A DNA stretch of 53,435 bases from Lysobacterales bacterium (GTDB lineage: Bacteria; Pseudomonadota; Gammaproteobacteria; Xanthomonadales; Xanthomonadaceae): the NCBI GenBank assembly GCA_017302035.1, contig JAFLEA010000015.1:1-53435 (forward strand), in the 5' to 3' direction. The translations under genes were made by a program, and so were the position numbers. The notes beneath the pieces are model-generated. The model did not search any database. It was not told the origin of the DNA and worked only from the letters and a program-made list of their open reading frames with translations. Numbering within the stretch: position 1 is the first letter of the stretch; every line of letters begins with the position of its first letter. Positions 26,068 to 35,139 of this stretch are shown one piece after another.

Positions 26068-27417
26068 TCAGGCCCGCTCGAACAGGGCGATGCTCTCGAC
26101 GTGCGCGGTGTGCGGGAACATGTCCATCACCCCGGCCGCGGCCAGGCGATAGCCGCGCTCGTGGACCAGGAAGCCGGCGTCGCGCGCCAGCGAACCGGGA
26201 TGGCAGCTGACATAGACGATCCGGTCGATGCCCTGCAGCGGCAACTGCTTGAGCACCTCGTCGGCGCCCGAGCGCGGCGGGTCCAGCAGCAGCTTGTCGA
26301 AGCCCGCGCGCATCCACGGCGTGCCGCGCTGGTCCTGGGTCAGGTCGGCGGCGAAGAACTGCGCGTTGTCCAGGCCATTGCGTGTCGCATTGGCGCGCGC
26401 CCGCGCCACCAATCCGGCATCGCCTTCCACGCCCACCACCTGCGCCACCGCGCGTGCCAGCGGCAGGGTGAAATTGCCCAGCCCGCAGAACAGGTCGAGC
26501 ACGCGCTCGCCGGGCTGTGCGTCCAGCAGTTGCAGGGCATGGGCGATCATCGCCTGGTTGAGCTTCGCATTGACCTGGATGAAGTCCAGCGGCTCGAACG
26601 CCAGTTCCACGTCCCACTGCGGCAGCCGGAACGACAGCGCCGGCGCCTCGTCTTGCAGCGGATGCACGCTGTCGGGGCCCTTGGGCTGGAGGAAGATGGC
26701 GAAGCCGTGCTCGCGCCCGAACCGCGCCAGGGCGTCGCGATCGGCCTCGCCCAGCGGCTGCAGGTGGCGCACGGTGAGGGCGATGGCGGCGTCGCCGGCG
26801 ATGAACTCGATCTGCGGGATCTGCTCGCGCGCCTGCAGGCCGTCGACCAGGGCGGCCAACGCCACGATCTTCGTCCCGATCTGCGGGATCACCGTATGGC
26901 ACTGCTGCAGGTCGGCGACGAAGCGCGGATCCTGCTCGCGGAAGCCGACCAGGGTCTTGTCCTTCTTGTTCACCCGGCGCACCGAGAAGCGGCCCTTGCG
27001 CCGGTAGCCCCAGTTGTCGGCCACCAGCGGCGCCAGCACCCGGCCCGGCGCGACCTTGCCGATCCGCTCCAGGTTCTCCAGCAGCACCCGCTGCTTGGCC
27101 ACGATCTGCCGGTCCTCGGCCAGGTGCTGCAGCACGCAGCCGCCGCAGGTGCCGAAGTGCGGGCAGCGCGGCGGCACCCGCTCCGGCGAGGCGACGAGCA
27201 CGTCCAGCGTGCGCGCCTCGTCGAAGCGGCGGCTGCGCGCGGTCGGTTCGGCCAGCACGGTTTCGCCGGGCAAGGCGCCGGCCACGAACACGGCCTTGCC
27301 GTCCTCGCGGCGGGCCACACCGCGGCCGTCGTGGCTGAGGTCGAGGATCTCGGTCTGGAACGGGGTACGGTCGAATCGGGCCACGTGGCGGAGGCTGCGG
27401 GGCAAAGGGTCGGCCAT
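26068..27417 (-). CDS. rlmD: 23S rRNA (uracil-1939-C5)-methyltransferase RlmD
   Basis: Fe-S, SAM-dependent rRNA methyltransferase of 449 residues. An N-terminal TRAM domain (DLSHDGRGVAR) precedes the cluster ligands CPHFGTCGGC (Cys85, Cys91, Cys94) and a fourth Cys in LQQCHTV. The SAM site is VLDLFCGLGNFTLPLA, the catalytic segment LLLDPPRSGADEVL, and the nucleophile region YVSCHPGSLARD. The C-terminal DMFPHTAHVESIALF is diagnostic of the RumA group. The ATG at 27417 starts the TRAM-leading sequence. It is divergent from the receiver-Hpt gene. Confidence 0.95.
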   Translation of the reverse strand: MADPLPRSLRHVARFDRTPFQTEILDLSHDGRGVARREDGKAVFVAGALPGETVLAEPTARSRRFDEARTLDVLVASPERVPPRCPHFGTCGGCVLQHLAEDRQIVAKQRVLLENLERIGKVAPGRVLAPLVADNWGYRRKGRFSVRRVNKKDKTLVGFREQDPRFVADLQQCHTVIPQIGTKIVALAALVDGLQAREQIPQIEFIAGDAAIALTVRHLQPLGEADRDALARFGREHGFAIFLQPKGPDSVHPLQDEAPALSFRLPQWDVELAFEPLDFIQVNAKLNQAMIAHALQLLDAQPGERVLDLFCGLGNFTLPLARAVAQVVGVEGDAGLVARARANATRNGLDNAQFFAADLTQDQRGTPWMRAGFDKLLLDPPRSGADEVLKQLPLQGIDRIVYVSCHPGSLARDAGFLVHERGYRLAAAGVMDMFPHTAHVESIALFERA

Positions 27418-27535
27418 TGTGCCGGATCGGCCCGGTCCGGCCCATGCCACCGTCCCGGAAGTCAGGGTGATCTCCGGTGATTGCCCCGCCGGCGATGGGG
27501 GCTAAGATGGGCCCAGCCGACAGGGAGTCCGGCAC

Positions 27536-28273
27536 ATGCAAGCTCGAGTTCCGCCCAAGCTGCCCCGCATCCTGCTGGTCGAGGACGACACGATCAGCCA
27601 GGCCTACTTCCGGGCCGTGCTGGAAGCCTTGCCCACCGACGTGGACGCCGTCACCACCCACGCCTGCGCCGTGGCCCGCGCGGGCGCCGAGCGCCACGAC
27701 CTGTGGCTGGTCGACCTGACCCTGCCCGACGGTTCCGGCATCGAACTGCTGCGCGAGCTGCGCAAGCGCTGGCCGCAACCGCCACCGGCCCTGGCGCACA
27801 CCGCCGACGCCGATCCGGCCCTGCGCGCACCGGCATTGCAGGCCGGGTTCCTCGACGTGCTGGTCAAGCCACTGACGACGGCCGACCTGGCCACTGCGGT
27901 CCGCGGCGCGCTGGCCGGGCCGGGCACCCCGGCCCGGCCCGGTGCATCGGCCGGCCATGGCACCCCGGCCGGCCGGCTGCCGGACTGGGACCACGCCGCC
28001 GCCGCCGCCGCGCTCAACCACGACCCGGCCAACGTGCAGGCGCTGCGCAAGCTGTTCCTGGCCGAACTGGCCGACGCGCGCCAGCAGGTCCTGGACCACG
28101 TCCGCGACGGCGACCAGGCCGCGCTGCGTTTCCGCCTGCACCGGCTGCAGGCCAGCTGCGGACTGGTCGGCGCCTGCCGCCTGGGCGCGGCGGTGGACCA
28201 GTTGCAGCACGCGCCCGGATCACGCACGGCACTGGAAGACTTCATCCACGCCGCCCACGACCTGCTGCACTGA
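27536..28273 (+). CDS. Receiver-Hpt phosphorelay protein
   Basis: A 245-residue cytosolic two-component protein without output domain. The N-terminal receiver has acidic pair EDD at about 16-18, phosphoacceptor Asp60 (WLVDLTLPDGSG) and Lys111 (VLVKPLT). A Pro/Gly/Ala-rich linker (about 126-150) leads to a histidine phosphotransfer domain with His202 in RLHRLQASCGLVGA. It may pass phosphate between a hybrid sensor kinase and another regulator; no kinase gene is near. The SD-like GGGAG lies before ATG 27536, and a TAAGAT box is about 27 nt upstream. It is followed by rlmJ after 37 nt. Confidence 0.87.
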   Translation: MQARVPPKLPRILLVEDDTISQAYFRAVLEALPTDVDAVTTHACAVARAGAERHDLWLVDLTLPDGSGIELLRELRKRWPQPPPALAHTADADPALRAPALQAGFLDVLVKPLTTADLATAVRGALAGPGTPARPGASAGHGTPAGRLPDWDHAAAAAALNHDPANVQALRKLFLAELADARQQVLDHVRDGDQAALRFRLHRLQASCGLVGACRLGAAVDQLQHAPGSRTALEDFIHAAHDLLH

Positions 28274-28310
28274 CCGGCCGCCGGCACGGCGACGCCCTTA
28301 CACTGGCGGC

Positions 28311-29156
28311 ATGAACTACCGCCATGCGTTCCATGCCGGCAACCACGCCGACGTGCTCAAGCACGTCGTCCTGCTGGCGCTGCTCGACGCGCTGCTGCGC
28401 AAGGACACGCCGTGCTTCGTCCTCGACACCCACGCCGGCCGCGGCCGCTACCTGCTGCAGGACGGGGACGCGAGCCGCACCGGGGAGGCGGCCGCCGGCA
28501 TCCTGCGCCTGACGGGACTCGCGGATCCCCCGCCGGCGCTGGCGCGCTACCTCGCGGCCGCGGCTGCCGAACTGCCGCACTACCCCGGCTCGCCGCTGCT
28601 CGCCGCCCGCGCGCTGCGCGGACACGACCGGCTGGCCGCCTGTGAACTGCAGGCGGAGGAAGCGGCGGCGCTCAGGTCGCTGTTCGCCGGCGACCCGCGC
28701 GTGGCGGTGCATGCGCGCGACGGCTACGGCGCAGTCCGCGCCCTGCTGCCGCCGCGGGTGGACGGGACGCGCTACGCACGCGGCCTGGTCCTGGTCGACC
28801 CGCCCTACGAGGCGCAGGAGGCCGAATACCCGCTGGTGGTCGAGGCCATGCGCGAGGCGTTGCAGCGCTGGCCGCAGGCCACCTGCGCGATCTGGTATCC
28901 GATCAAGCGCCGGCGCAGCCTGCAGCCGTTCCTGCGCGGCCTGGAACAACTGCCGGTGCGCACGCTGCTGCTGGCCGAACTGCTGATCCGCGCGGACGAC
29001 TCGCCGCTGCGTCTCAATGGCAGCGGCATGGCCGTGCTCAACCCACCGTGGAAGCTGGAGGAGGCGCTGGCGCCGGTGCTGCCGGTGCTGCAGGCACGGC
29101 TCGGCGAGGCGGGTGCCTCGACCCGGCTGGAATGGCTGAAGCGCGACCCGGGCTGA
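28311..29156 (+). CDS. rlmJ: 23S rRNA (adenine-2030-N6)-methyltransferase RlmJ
   Basis: A 281-residue SAM-dependent methyltransferase for A2030 of 23S rRNA. The family start MNYRHAFHAGNHADVLKH, the SAM-site DTHAGRGRY, the catalytic LVDPPYE (DPPY) and the C-terminal NPPWKLEEAL are present. Length and motif order match RlmJ (YhiR) fully. A TACACT box ends six bases before the ATG, so the message may begin very near the start codon. Confidence 0.96.
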   Translation: MNYRHAFHAGNHADVLKHVVLLALLDALLRKDTPCFVLDTHAGRGRYLLQDGDASRTGEAAAGILRLTGLADPPPALARYLAAAAAELPHYPGSPLLAARALRGHDRLAACELQAEEAAALRSLFAGDPRVAVHARDGYGAVRALLPPRVDGTRYARGLVLVDPPYEAQEAEYPLVVEAMREALQRWPQATCAIWYPIKRRRSLQPFLRGLEQLPVRTLLLAELLIRADDSPLRLNGSGMAVLNPPWKLEEALAPVLPVLQARLGEAGASTRLEWLKRDPG

Positions 29157-29171
29157 GCCGTCGCTGCGCGC

Positions 29172-29190
29172 GGGCCGGCCAGGCCGGCCC
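29172..29190. terminator. Hairpin between convergent rlmJ and cation-efflux genes
   Basis: Perfect palindrome GGGCCGGCC-A-GGCCGGCCC. With one loop base drawn it must open to a larger loop in RNA. It ends on the first base of the opposing stop codon and has no U-tract, so a terminator role is only plausible. Confidence 0.4.
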
Positions 29191-30104
29191 TATCCCGCCT
29201 CGGCATCCTCCGGCTCGAAGAAGCTCCAGCGCACCACCGGGAACTGCCGCTTCAGCGCCTGCTCGACCTGGTCGATGTCCCGCAGCATCCCTTCGCCGTC
29301 GTGCGACCTGCGCATCCGCGCATGGATCGACACCAGCACGTCGTTGCCCTGCTGCAGGGTGATCAGGTGCAGCACCTCGGCGATCTCCGGGCGTTGCGCC
29401 AGGAACTCGCCGATAAGGGCCTGCAGGAACGGATCCACGCTTTGCCCGATCAGCATCGCCTTGACCTCGATCGCCACCAGCACCGCGACCACGATCAACA
29501 ACAGGCCGATGCCGATGGTGCCGATCGCGTCCCAGACGGGATTGCCGGTGGCCACTGCCAGGCCGATCGCGGCCAGCGCGAACATCAGGCCCAGCAACGC
29601 CGCCAGGTCCTCGCCGAAGATCACCACCAGTTCGGCCTGGCGGCTCTCGCGGAACCATTGCCAGACCGTGCGCGAACCGCGTGCCTTGCGCACTTCCTGC
29701 AGGCAGGCGCGCATCGATACCGACTCGGCGGCGATGGCGAACAGCAGCACGCCCACCGCCCACCACCATTGTCGCAGCGGCTCGGGGTTGCGCAGCTTGT
29801 GCACGCCCTCGTACACCGAGAACATGCCGCCGACGCTGAACAGCATCACCGCCACCAGGAACGACCAGAAATAGATCTCCCGGCCGTAGCCCAGCGGGTG
29901 TTCCGGGGTCGGCGCACGCCTGGCCTGGCGCAGTCCGAGCAGCAGCAGGAGTTGGTTGCCGCAGTCGGCCAGCGAATGCACGGTCTCGGCAAGCATCGCG
30001 CTCGAGCCGGTGACGAAGGCCGCCACGCCCTTGGCCACGGCAATGGCGAAATTGGCCCCGAGGGCGAAGAAGATGGCGCGTACCGAATCGCCTTGGCCTG
30101 CCAT
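29190..30104 (-). CDS. Cation diffusion facilitator (zinc/divalent metal efflux)
   Basis: A 304-residue inner-membrane CDF transporter of the SLC30A9/ZnT9-like subgroup. About six hydrophobic segments are visible: FALGANFAIAVAKGVAAFV, the helix-2 metal motif AMLAETVHSLADCGNQLLLLLG, FLVAVMLFSVGG, WWWAVGVLLFAIAAESVSM, VIFGEDLAALLGLMFALAAI, and a final VAVLVAIEVK. The cytoplasmic C-terminal domain (ISIHAR-type VSIHARM) ends the protein. The metal is not certain. ATG 30104 is the family start; the frame stays open upstream through mfd only as antisense shadow. Confidence 0.9.
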   Translation of the reverse strand: MAGQGDSVRAIFFALGANFAIAVAKGVAAFVTGSSAMLAETVHSLADCGNQLLLLLGLRQARRAPTPEHPLGYGREIYFWSFLVAVMLFSVGGMFSVYEGVHKLRNPEPLRQWWWAVGVLLFAIAAESVSMRACLQEVRKARGSRTVWQWFRESRQAELVVIFGEDLAALLGLMFALAAIGLAVATGNPVWDAIGTIGIGLLLIVVAVLVAIEVKAMLIGQSVDPFLQALIGEFLAQRPEIAEVLHLITLQQGNDVLVSIHARMRRSHDGEGMLRDIDQVEQALKRQFPVVRWSFFEPEDAEAG

Positions 30105-30197
30105 CCCCGACTCCTGGTCGCATGGGCGGAACGAAGTGCCCCGGAGTCTAGCAAGCCGGCGCCACGCGCCGCGGCCGTAATGTGGGAAACTGCCCGC

Positions 30198-30734
30198 ATG
30201 CCGCGCAACCGCCTGCCCCCCTGGCACGAGGAGTTCGTCCTGCCCAACCGGCGGGCGATCCTGATCCGCCCCGTGCGCCCGGAGGACGCCGCGCCCCTGC
30301 ATGCGGTGTTCGGACTGCTCGGCCCGGCGGAGGTCCGTACCGGTTTCTGCGCCGGCCAGGACACGCTCGACGAAGTCGCGGCGATGAACCTGACCCGCCC
30401 CAATCCCAAGGTCGAGCTGGTGCTCGTCGGCGCCGAACCGCTGCCGCCGGGCGAGGCGATGATCGAAGGCCTGGCCCGCGCGCGGATCGTGCCGGGCACC
30501 CGCCAGGCCGAGTACGCGATCCTGCTCGGTGCCCACGTCGCCGGCCTGGGCCTGGGTCGGCACCTGATGCAGAAGCTGGTGAAGTGGTCGCGCGGCCGCT
30601 ACCTGGACCGCCTCTACGGCGATACCCCCAGTCACAACGCGCCGATGCTGGAACTGGCCGCCTCGATGGGTTTCAAGCCCAGCGACGAACCGCGCGTACC
30701 GCCCGGCCTGACCCGGCTGGTGCTGGAGTTGTAG
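30198..30734 (+). CDS. GNAT-family N-acetyltransferase
   Basis: A 178-residue GNAT protein: N-terminal ILIRPVRPEDAAPLHAVF, then EYAILLGAHVAGLGLGRHLMQKLVKWSRGRYLDRLYGDT, which holds the acetyl-CoA loop (GLGLGRHL), and NAPMLELAASMGFKPS near the end. It resembles the acetyltransferase module appended to acyl-CoA synthetase-like lysine acetyltransferases (Pat), but stands alone here. The substrate is unknown. It is followed by mfd after 81 nt containing GC-rich palindromes. Confidence 0.85.
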   Translation: MPRNRLPPWHEEFVLPNRRAILIRPVRPEDAAPLHAVFGLLGPAEVRTGFCAGQDTLDEVAAMNLTRPNPKVELVLVGAEPLPPGEAMIEGLARARIVPGTRQAEYAILLGAHVAGLGLGRHLMQKLVKWSRGRYLDRLYGDTPSHNAPMLELAASMGFKPSDEPRVPPGLTRLVLEL

Positions 30735-30815
30735 CGCCGGCCGCCGGCCGGCCGCTCCCGGCGCACGTGGCGCCAGCCGCCGCCGCACGACGGTCGGCCC
30801 TACAATAGGCGGTTC

Positions 30816-33800
30816 ATGCCGTCCGCCGTCGCTTCCGCATCCCCCACCCCACCCCTGCCCAGGCGCGGCCAGGCGCGCGCCTGGTGGCGGGCGCCGGCTT
30901 CGCCCTCGGCGCTGGCCTGGCACCTGGTCCGCGCGGCGCGCGTGCACCCGGGACCGCTGCTGTTCGTGGCCCGCGACAACCAGTCCGCGCACCAGGTCGA
31001 ATCGGACCTGCATACCCTGCTGGGCGACGACCCGGCGTTGCCGGTGGTGCCGTTCCCGGATTGGGAAACCCTGCCCTACGACCGCTTCAGCCCGCATCCG
31101 GACATCGTCAGCCAGCGCCTGGCCGCACTGCAGCGCCTGCCGCAGCTCGAGCGCGGGATCGTGGTGGTGCCGGTGCAGACCCTGCTGCAACGGCTGCCGC
31201 CGCTGCGCTACATCGCCGGCGGCAGCTTCGACCTGGCCACCGGCCAGCGCCTGGACCTGGACGCCGAGAAACGGCGACTGGAAAGCGCTGGCTACCGCAA
31301 CGTGCCGCAGGTCCTCGATCCGGGCGACTTCGCCGTGCGCGGCGGCCTGCTCGATGTGTTCCCCATGGGCACCGACGCACCGCTGCGGGTCGAGTTGCTG
31401 GACGACGAAATCGATTCGATCCGTCGCTTCGACCCGGAAAGCCAGCGCTCGCTGGACCGGATCCAATCGGTGCGGATGCTGCCCGGGCGCGAATTGCCCC
31501 TGGACGAAGCCAGCATCGCCCGGGTGCTGGAAGTCCTGCGCGAGCGCTTCGACGTGGACACCCGGCGCAGCGCGCTGTACCAGGACTTGAAGGCCGGGCT
31601 GGCGCCGGCCGGCATCGAGTACTACCTGCCGCTGTTCTTCCCCCCCGCGCGCGGCGGTCCCGACGGCACCGCCACCCTGTTCGACTACCTGCCGGTGAGC
31701 GCGCTGCCGGTGCTGGCCGATGGCAGCCATGCCGCCGCCGACACATTCTGGAAGCAGACCCGCGAGCGCCACGAGCAGCGCCGCCACGACGTCGAGCATC
31801 CGGTGCTCGCGCCGGAGGAGCTGTACCTGCCGCCGGATGCGCTGCGCGAGCGGTTGAACCTGGGGATCCGGATCGAGGTCTGCGCCGCCGAGCACGCCCA
31901 TGCCGCCGAAGCCGCAGCGCTGGGCGACCAGCCCGCACCCTCGCTGCCGGTGGCCGGGCGCGACCACCATGTCGCCGGCGAGGCGCTGCGTTCGTTCCTG
32001 GGCAGCTACCCGGGCCGGGTGCTGGTCGCCGCCGACTCCCCCGGTCGCCGCGAAGCGCTGCTGGAAGTGCTGCAGGCCGCCGACCTGCGGCCGCAGGTCG
32101 TGCCCGGCCTGCCGTCCTTCCTCGCCGGCTCCGGCGACGCGGCGTTCGCGATCGCCGTCGCTCCGCTCGAGGATGGCTTCGCGATCGACGAGCCGCGGTT
32201 CGTCGTCCTCACCGAGCGCCAGCTGTTCCCCGAGCGCGCCACCCAGCCGCGCCGCTCGCGCCGCGCCGGACGCGAGCCCGAGGCGATCATCCGCGACCTG
32301 GGCGAACTGACCGAAGGTGCACCCATCGTCCACGAGGACCATGGTGTGGGCCGCTACCGCGGGCTGGTGGCGATGGACATCGGCGGCATGCCCGGCGAGT
32401 TCCTCGACATCGAATACGCCAAGGGCGACCGCCTGTACGTGCCGGTGGCGCAGCTGCACCTGGTCAGCCGCTACTCCGGCGCCTCGCCGGAGACCGCGCC
32501 GCTGCATTCGCTCGGCGGCGAGCAGTGGGCCAAGGCCAAGCGCAAGGCGCAGGAAAAGGTCCGCGACGTGGCCGCCGAGCTGCTCGAAATCCAGGCCCGG
32601 CGCCAGGCCCGCGCCGGCCTGGCCCTGGACGTGGACCGGCCGATGTACGAGAGCTTCGCCGCCGGCTTCCCGTTCGAGGAAACCCCGGACCAGCACGCCG
32701 CCATCGAGGCGGTGCTGCGCGACCTGCAATCGAGCCAGCCGATGGACCGGGTGGTGTGCGGCGACGTGGGCTTCGGCAAGACCGAGGTCGCCGTGCGCGC
32801 GGCCTTCGCCGCGGCCAGCGGCGGCCGCCAGGTGGCGGTGCTGGTGCCCACCACCCTGCTGGCCGAGCAGCACTACCGCAACTTCCGCGACCGCTTCGCC
32901 GACTGGCCGCTGAAGGTCGAGGTGCTCTCGCGCTTCAAGACCAAGAAGGAAATCGAGGCGGAACTCGCGCGCGTGGCAGAGGGTGGCATCGACGTGATCG
33001 TCGGCACCCACCGCCTGCTCCAGGCCGACGTCAAGTTCAAGGACCTGGGCCTGGTGATCGTCGACGAGGAGCAGCGCTTCGGCGTGCGCCAGAAGGAGGC
33101 GCTGAAGGCACTGCGCGCCAACGTGCACCTGCTCACCCTCACCGCCACGCCGATCCCGCGCACCCTGAACATGGCCATGGCCGGGCTGCGCGACCTGTCG
33201 ATCATCGCCACTCCCCCACCGAACCGGCTGGCGGTACAGACCTTCATCGCGCCCTGGGACGACGCCCAGCTGCGCGAGGCCTTCCAGCGCGAGCTGGCCC
33301 GCGGCGGCCAGTTGTACTTCCTGCACAACGACGTGGAAAGCATCGGCCGCATGCAGAAGCAGCTGTCGGAACTGGTTCCGGAGGCGCGCATCGGCATCGC
33401 CCACGGGCAGATGCCCGAGCGGGAGCTGGAACGGGTGATGCTCGACTTCCAGAAGCAGCGCTTCAACGTCCTGCTGTCGACCACGATCATCGAATCGGGC
33501 ATCGACATCCCCAACGCCAACACCATCGTCATCAACCGCGCCGACCGCTTCGGCCTGGCCCAGTTGCACCAGTTGCGCGGTCGCGTCGGCCGCTCGCACC
33601 ACCGCGCCTACGCCTACCTGCTGGTGCCGCCCGACCGGCGTTCGATGACCCCGGATGCGGAGAAGCGCCTGGAAGCCATCGCCTCGATGGACGAACTGGG
33701 CGCCGGCTTCACCCTGGCCACCCACGACCTGGAGATCCGCGGCGCCGGCGAACTGCTGGGCGAGGACCAGAGCGGGCAGATGGCCGAGGTCGGCTTCAGT

Positions 33801-34322
33801 CTCTATACCGAGCTGCTGGAACGCGCCGTGCGCAGCATCCGCCAGGGCCAGCTGCCCGACCTGGATGCCGGCCAGGAGGCGCGCGGCGCCGAGGTCGAGC
33901 TGCATGTGCCGGCGCTGATCCCCGAGGACTACCTGCCCGACGTGCACACCCGCCTGACGCTCTACAAGCGCATCTCCAGCGCCCGCGACAGCGAAGCACT
34001 GCGCGAACTGCAGGTGGAGATGATCGACCGCTTCGGCCTGCTGCCCGACCCGGTGAAATACATGTTCGCCATCGCCGAACTGAAGCTGCAGGCCAATGCG
34101 CTGGGCATCCGCAAGCTGGACCTGGGCGAGGCCGGCGGCCGCATCGTGTTCGAGGCCAGGCCCAAGGTGGACCCGATGTCGGTGATCCGGATGATCCAGC
34201 AGCAGCCGAAGCTCTACGCGATGGAAGGCCCGGACAAGCTGCGCATACGGGTGCCGCTGCCGGAGGCGGCCGACCGCTTCAACGCCGCGCGCGCGCTGCT
34301 CACGACGCTGGCGCCGGGTTGA
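30816..34322 (+). CDS. mfd: Transcription-repair coupling factor Mfd
   Basis: A 1168-residue DNA translocase that removes stalled RNA polymerase and recruits UvrA. The UvrB-like N-terminal modules (PDWETLPYDRFSPHPDI, then FDVFPMG-like LLDVFPMGTD) are followed by the RNA-polymerase-interaction domain (VHEDHGVGRYRGLV, DIEYAKGDRLYVPV). Next comes the RecG-like motor with Walker A GDVGFGKTE (about 649-657), DEEQ (about 750-753), TATPIPRTLNMAM and QLRGRVGRS. The TRCF C-terminal domain closes the protein. Everything is intact. A TACAAT box ends 9 nt before the ATG. Confidence 0.98.
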   Translation: MPSAVASASPTPPLPRRGQARAWWRAPASPSALAWHLVRAARVHPGPLLFVARDNQSAHQVESDLHTLLGDDPALPVVPFPDWETLPYDRFSPHPDIVSQRLAALQRLPQLERGIVVVPVQTLLQRLPPLRYIAGGSFDLATGQRLDLDAEKRRLESAGYRNVPQVLDPGDFAVRGGLLDVFPMGTDAPLRVELLDDEIDSIRRFDPESQRSLDRIQSVRMLPGRELPLDEASIARVLEVLRERFDVDTRRSALYQDLKAGLAPAGIEYYLPLFFPPARGGPDGTATLFDYLPVSALPVLADGSHAAADTFWKQTRERHEQRRHDVEHPVLAPEELYLPPDALRERLNLGIRIEVCAAEHAHAAEAAALGDQPAPSLPVAGRDHHVAGEALRSFLGSYPGRVLVAADSPGRREALLEVLQAADLRPQVVPGLPSFLAGSGDAAFAIAVAPLEDGFAIDEPRFVVLTERQLFPERATQPRRSRRAGREPEAIIRDLGELTEGAPIVHEDHGVGRYRGLVAMDIGGMPGEFLDIEYAKGDRLYVPVAQLHLVSRYSGASPETAPLHSLGGEQWAKAKRKAQEKVRDVAAELLEIQARRQARAGLALDVDRPMYESFAAGFPFEETPDQHAAIEAVLRDLQSSQPMDRVVCGDVGFGKTEVAVRAAFAAASGGRQVAVLVPTTLLAEQHYRNFRDRFADWPLKVEVLSRFKTKKEIEAELARVAEGGIDVIVGTHRLLQADVKFKDLGLVIVDEEQRFGVRQKEALKALRANVHLLTLTATPIPRTLNMAMAGLRDLSIIATPPPNRLAVQTFIAPWDDAQLREAFQRELARGGQLYFLHNDVESIGRMQKQLSELVPEARIGIAHGQMPERELERVMLDFQKQRFNVLLSTTIIESGIDIPNANTIVINRADRFGLAQLHQLRGRVGRSHHRAYAYLLVPPDRRSMTPDAEKRLEAIASMDELGAGFTLATHDLEIRGAGELLGEDQSGQMAEVGFSLYTELLERAVRSIRQGQLPDLDAGQEARGAEVELHVPALIPEDYLPDVHTRLTLYKRISSARDSEALRELQVEMIDRFGLLPDPVKYMFAIAELKLQANALGIRKLDLGEAGGRIVFEARPKVDPMSVIRMIQQQPKLYAMEGPDKLRIRVPLPEAADRFNAARALLTTLAPG

Positions 34323-34382
34323 TCCGGGGCGCGCGGGCGATCCCTGTCGCCCGCCGCCCACCCGCACCCGGCCCCGACACGC

Positions 34383-35018
34383 TCAGGGGCGCCTGAAAGT
34401 CGCCCTCGCGTGTTCGATGCGCGGGCGGCAGACGCAGCCTTCGACATGGTCGTTGACCATGCCCATCGCCTGCATGAAGGCGTAGACGGTGGTCGGCCCG
34501 ACGAAGGTCCAGCCGCGCTGCTTCAGATCCTTCGAGATGCGCGTCGAGGCCGGGGTCTTGCCCATCGCGCGCAGCGACGCCCAGTCCATCACCGCCGGCC
34601 TTTCGGCCATGTCCGGCTCGAACGCCCAGAAGAAGCGCGCCAGCGAACCATGCTCGCCGGCCAGCTCGACCGCGCGGCGGGCGTTGTTGTAGACCGAGGC
34701 GATCTTGCCGCGATGGCGCACGATGCCGGCATCGGCCAGGTGCCGCTCCATCGCCGCCGCCTCGTCCTCGGCGGCGAGCGCGCGGAAGTCGAATCCCCTG
34801 AAGGCGGCCCTGAAATTGTCGCGCTTGCGCAGGATGGTCAGCCACGACAGGCCCGACTGGAATCCTTCCAGGCACAGCTTCTCGAACAGCCGCGTGTCGT
34901 CGGCGACCGGCCACCCCCACTCCTCGTCGTGATAGCGGAGATAGTCGGGAAGGTTGCCGTGCCACGCGCAGCGCAGTGCGCCGTCCCCACCCCTCACCAA
35001 ACCGTCAGTCGCGTCCAT
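34383..35018 (-). CDS. tag: DNA-3-methyladenine glycosylase I
   Basis: A 211-residue constitutive glycosylase excising 3-methyladenine. The zinc ligands are recognisable: Cys17 in RCAWHG, His in RYHDEEWG, and the C-terminal pair in DHVEGCVCR. The helix-hairpin-helix region with FQSGLSWLTILRKRDNFRAAF and the substrate pocket FVGPTTVYAFMQAMGMVNDH fit Tag precisely. ATG 35018 is chosen; an upstream frame extension is Arg-rich noise. It is convergent with mfd, 60 nt apart, an arrangement that keeps two DNA-repair genes together. Confidence 0.96.
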   Translation of the reverse strand: MDATDGLVRGGDGALRCAWHGNLPDYLRYHDEEWGWPVADDTRLFEKLCLEGFQSGLSWLTILRKRDNFRAAFRGFDFRALAAEDEAAAMERHLADAGIVRHRGKIASVYNNARRAVELAGEHGSLARFFWAFEPDMAERPAVMDWASLRAMGKTPASTRISKDLKQRGWTFVGPTTVYAFMQAMGMVNDHVEGCVCRPRIEHARATFRRP

Positions 35019-35139
35019 CCGCCCTCGCCTCCTCCTCTGCCATGCCGTGCAACCGGCCCGCCCTCGCACCGCAAGCCCTGCGCCGGAACGCGCAGTCCCG
35101 GCGAAACCTCCGGGCGCCGCGCCGCTGCGGCAACAAGCA

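Noticed and set aside
30735-30815. GC-rich palindromes between the GNAT and mfd genes as a terminator or mobile repeat
   Set aside because: There is no U-tract and no second copy seen in the window; at this base composition such short palindromes are common.
29190-34367. Open minus-strand frame of 1725 codons across mfd
   Set aside because: Only the 3' part (29190-30104) is a real gene, the cation efflux protein. The remainder is antisense to mfd and is open because GC-rich DNA lacks stops; it has low-complexity His/Gln/Arg/Gly composition.
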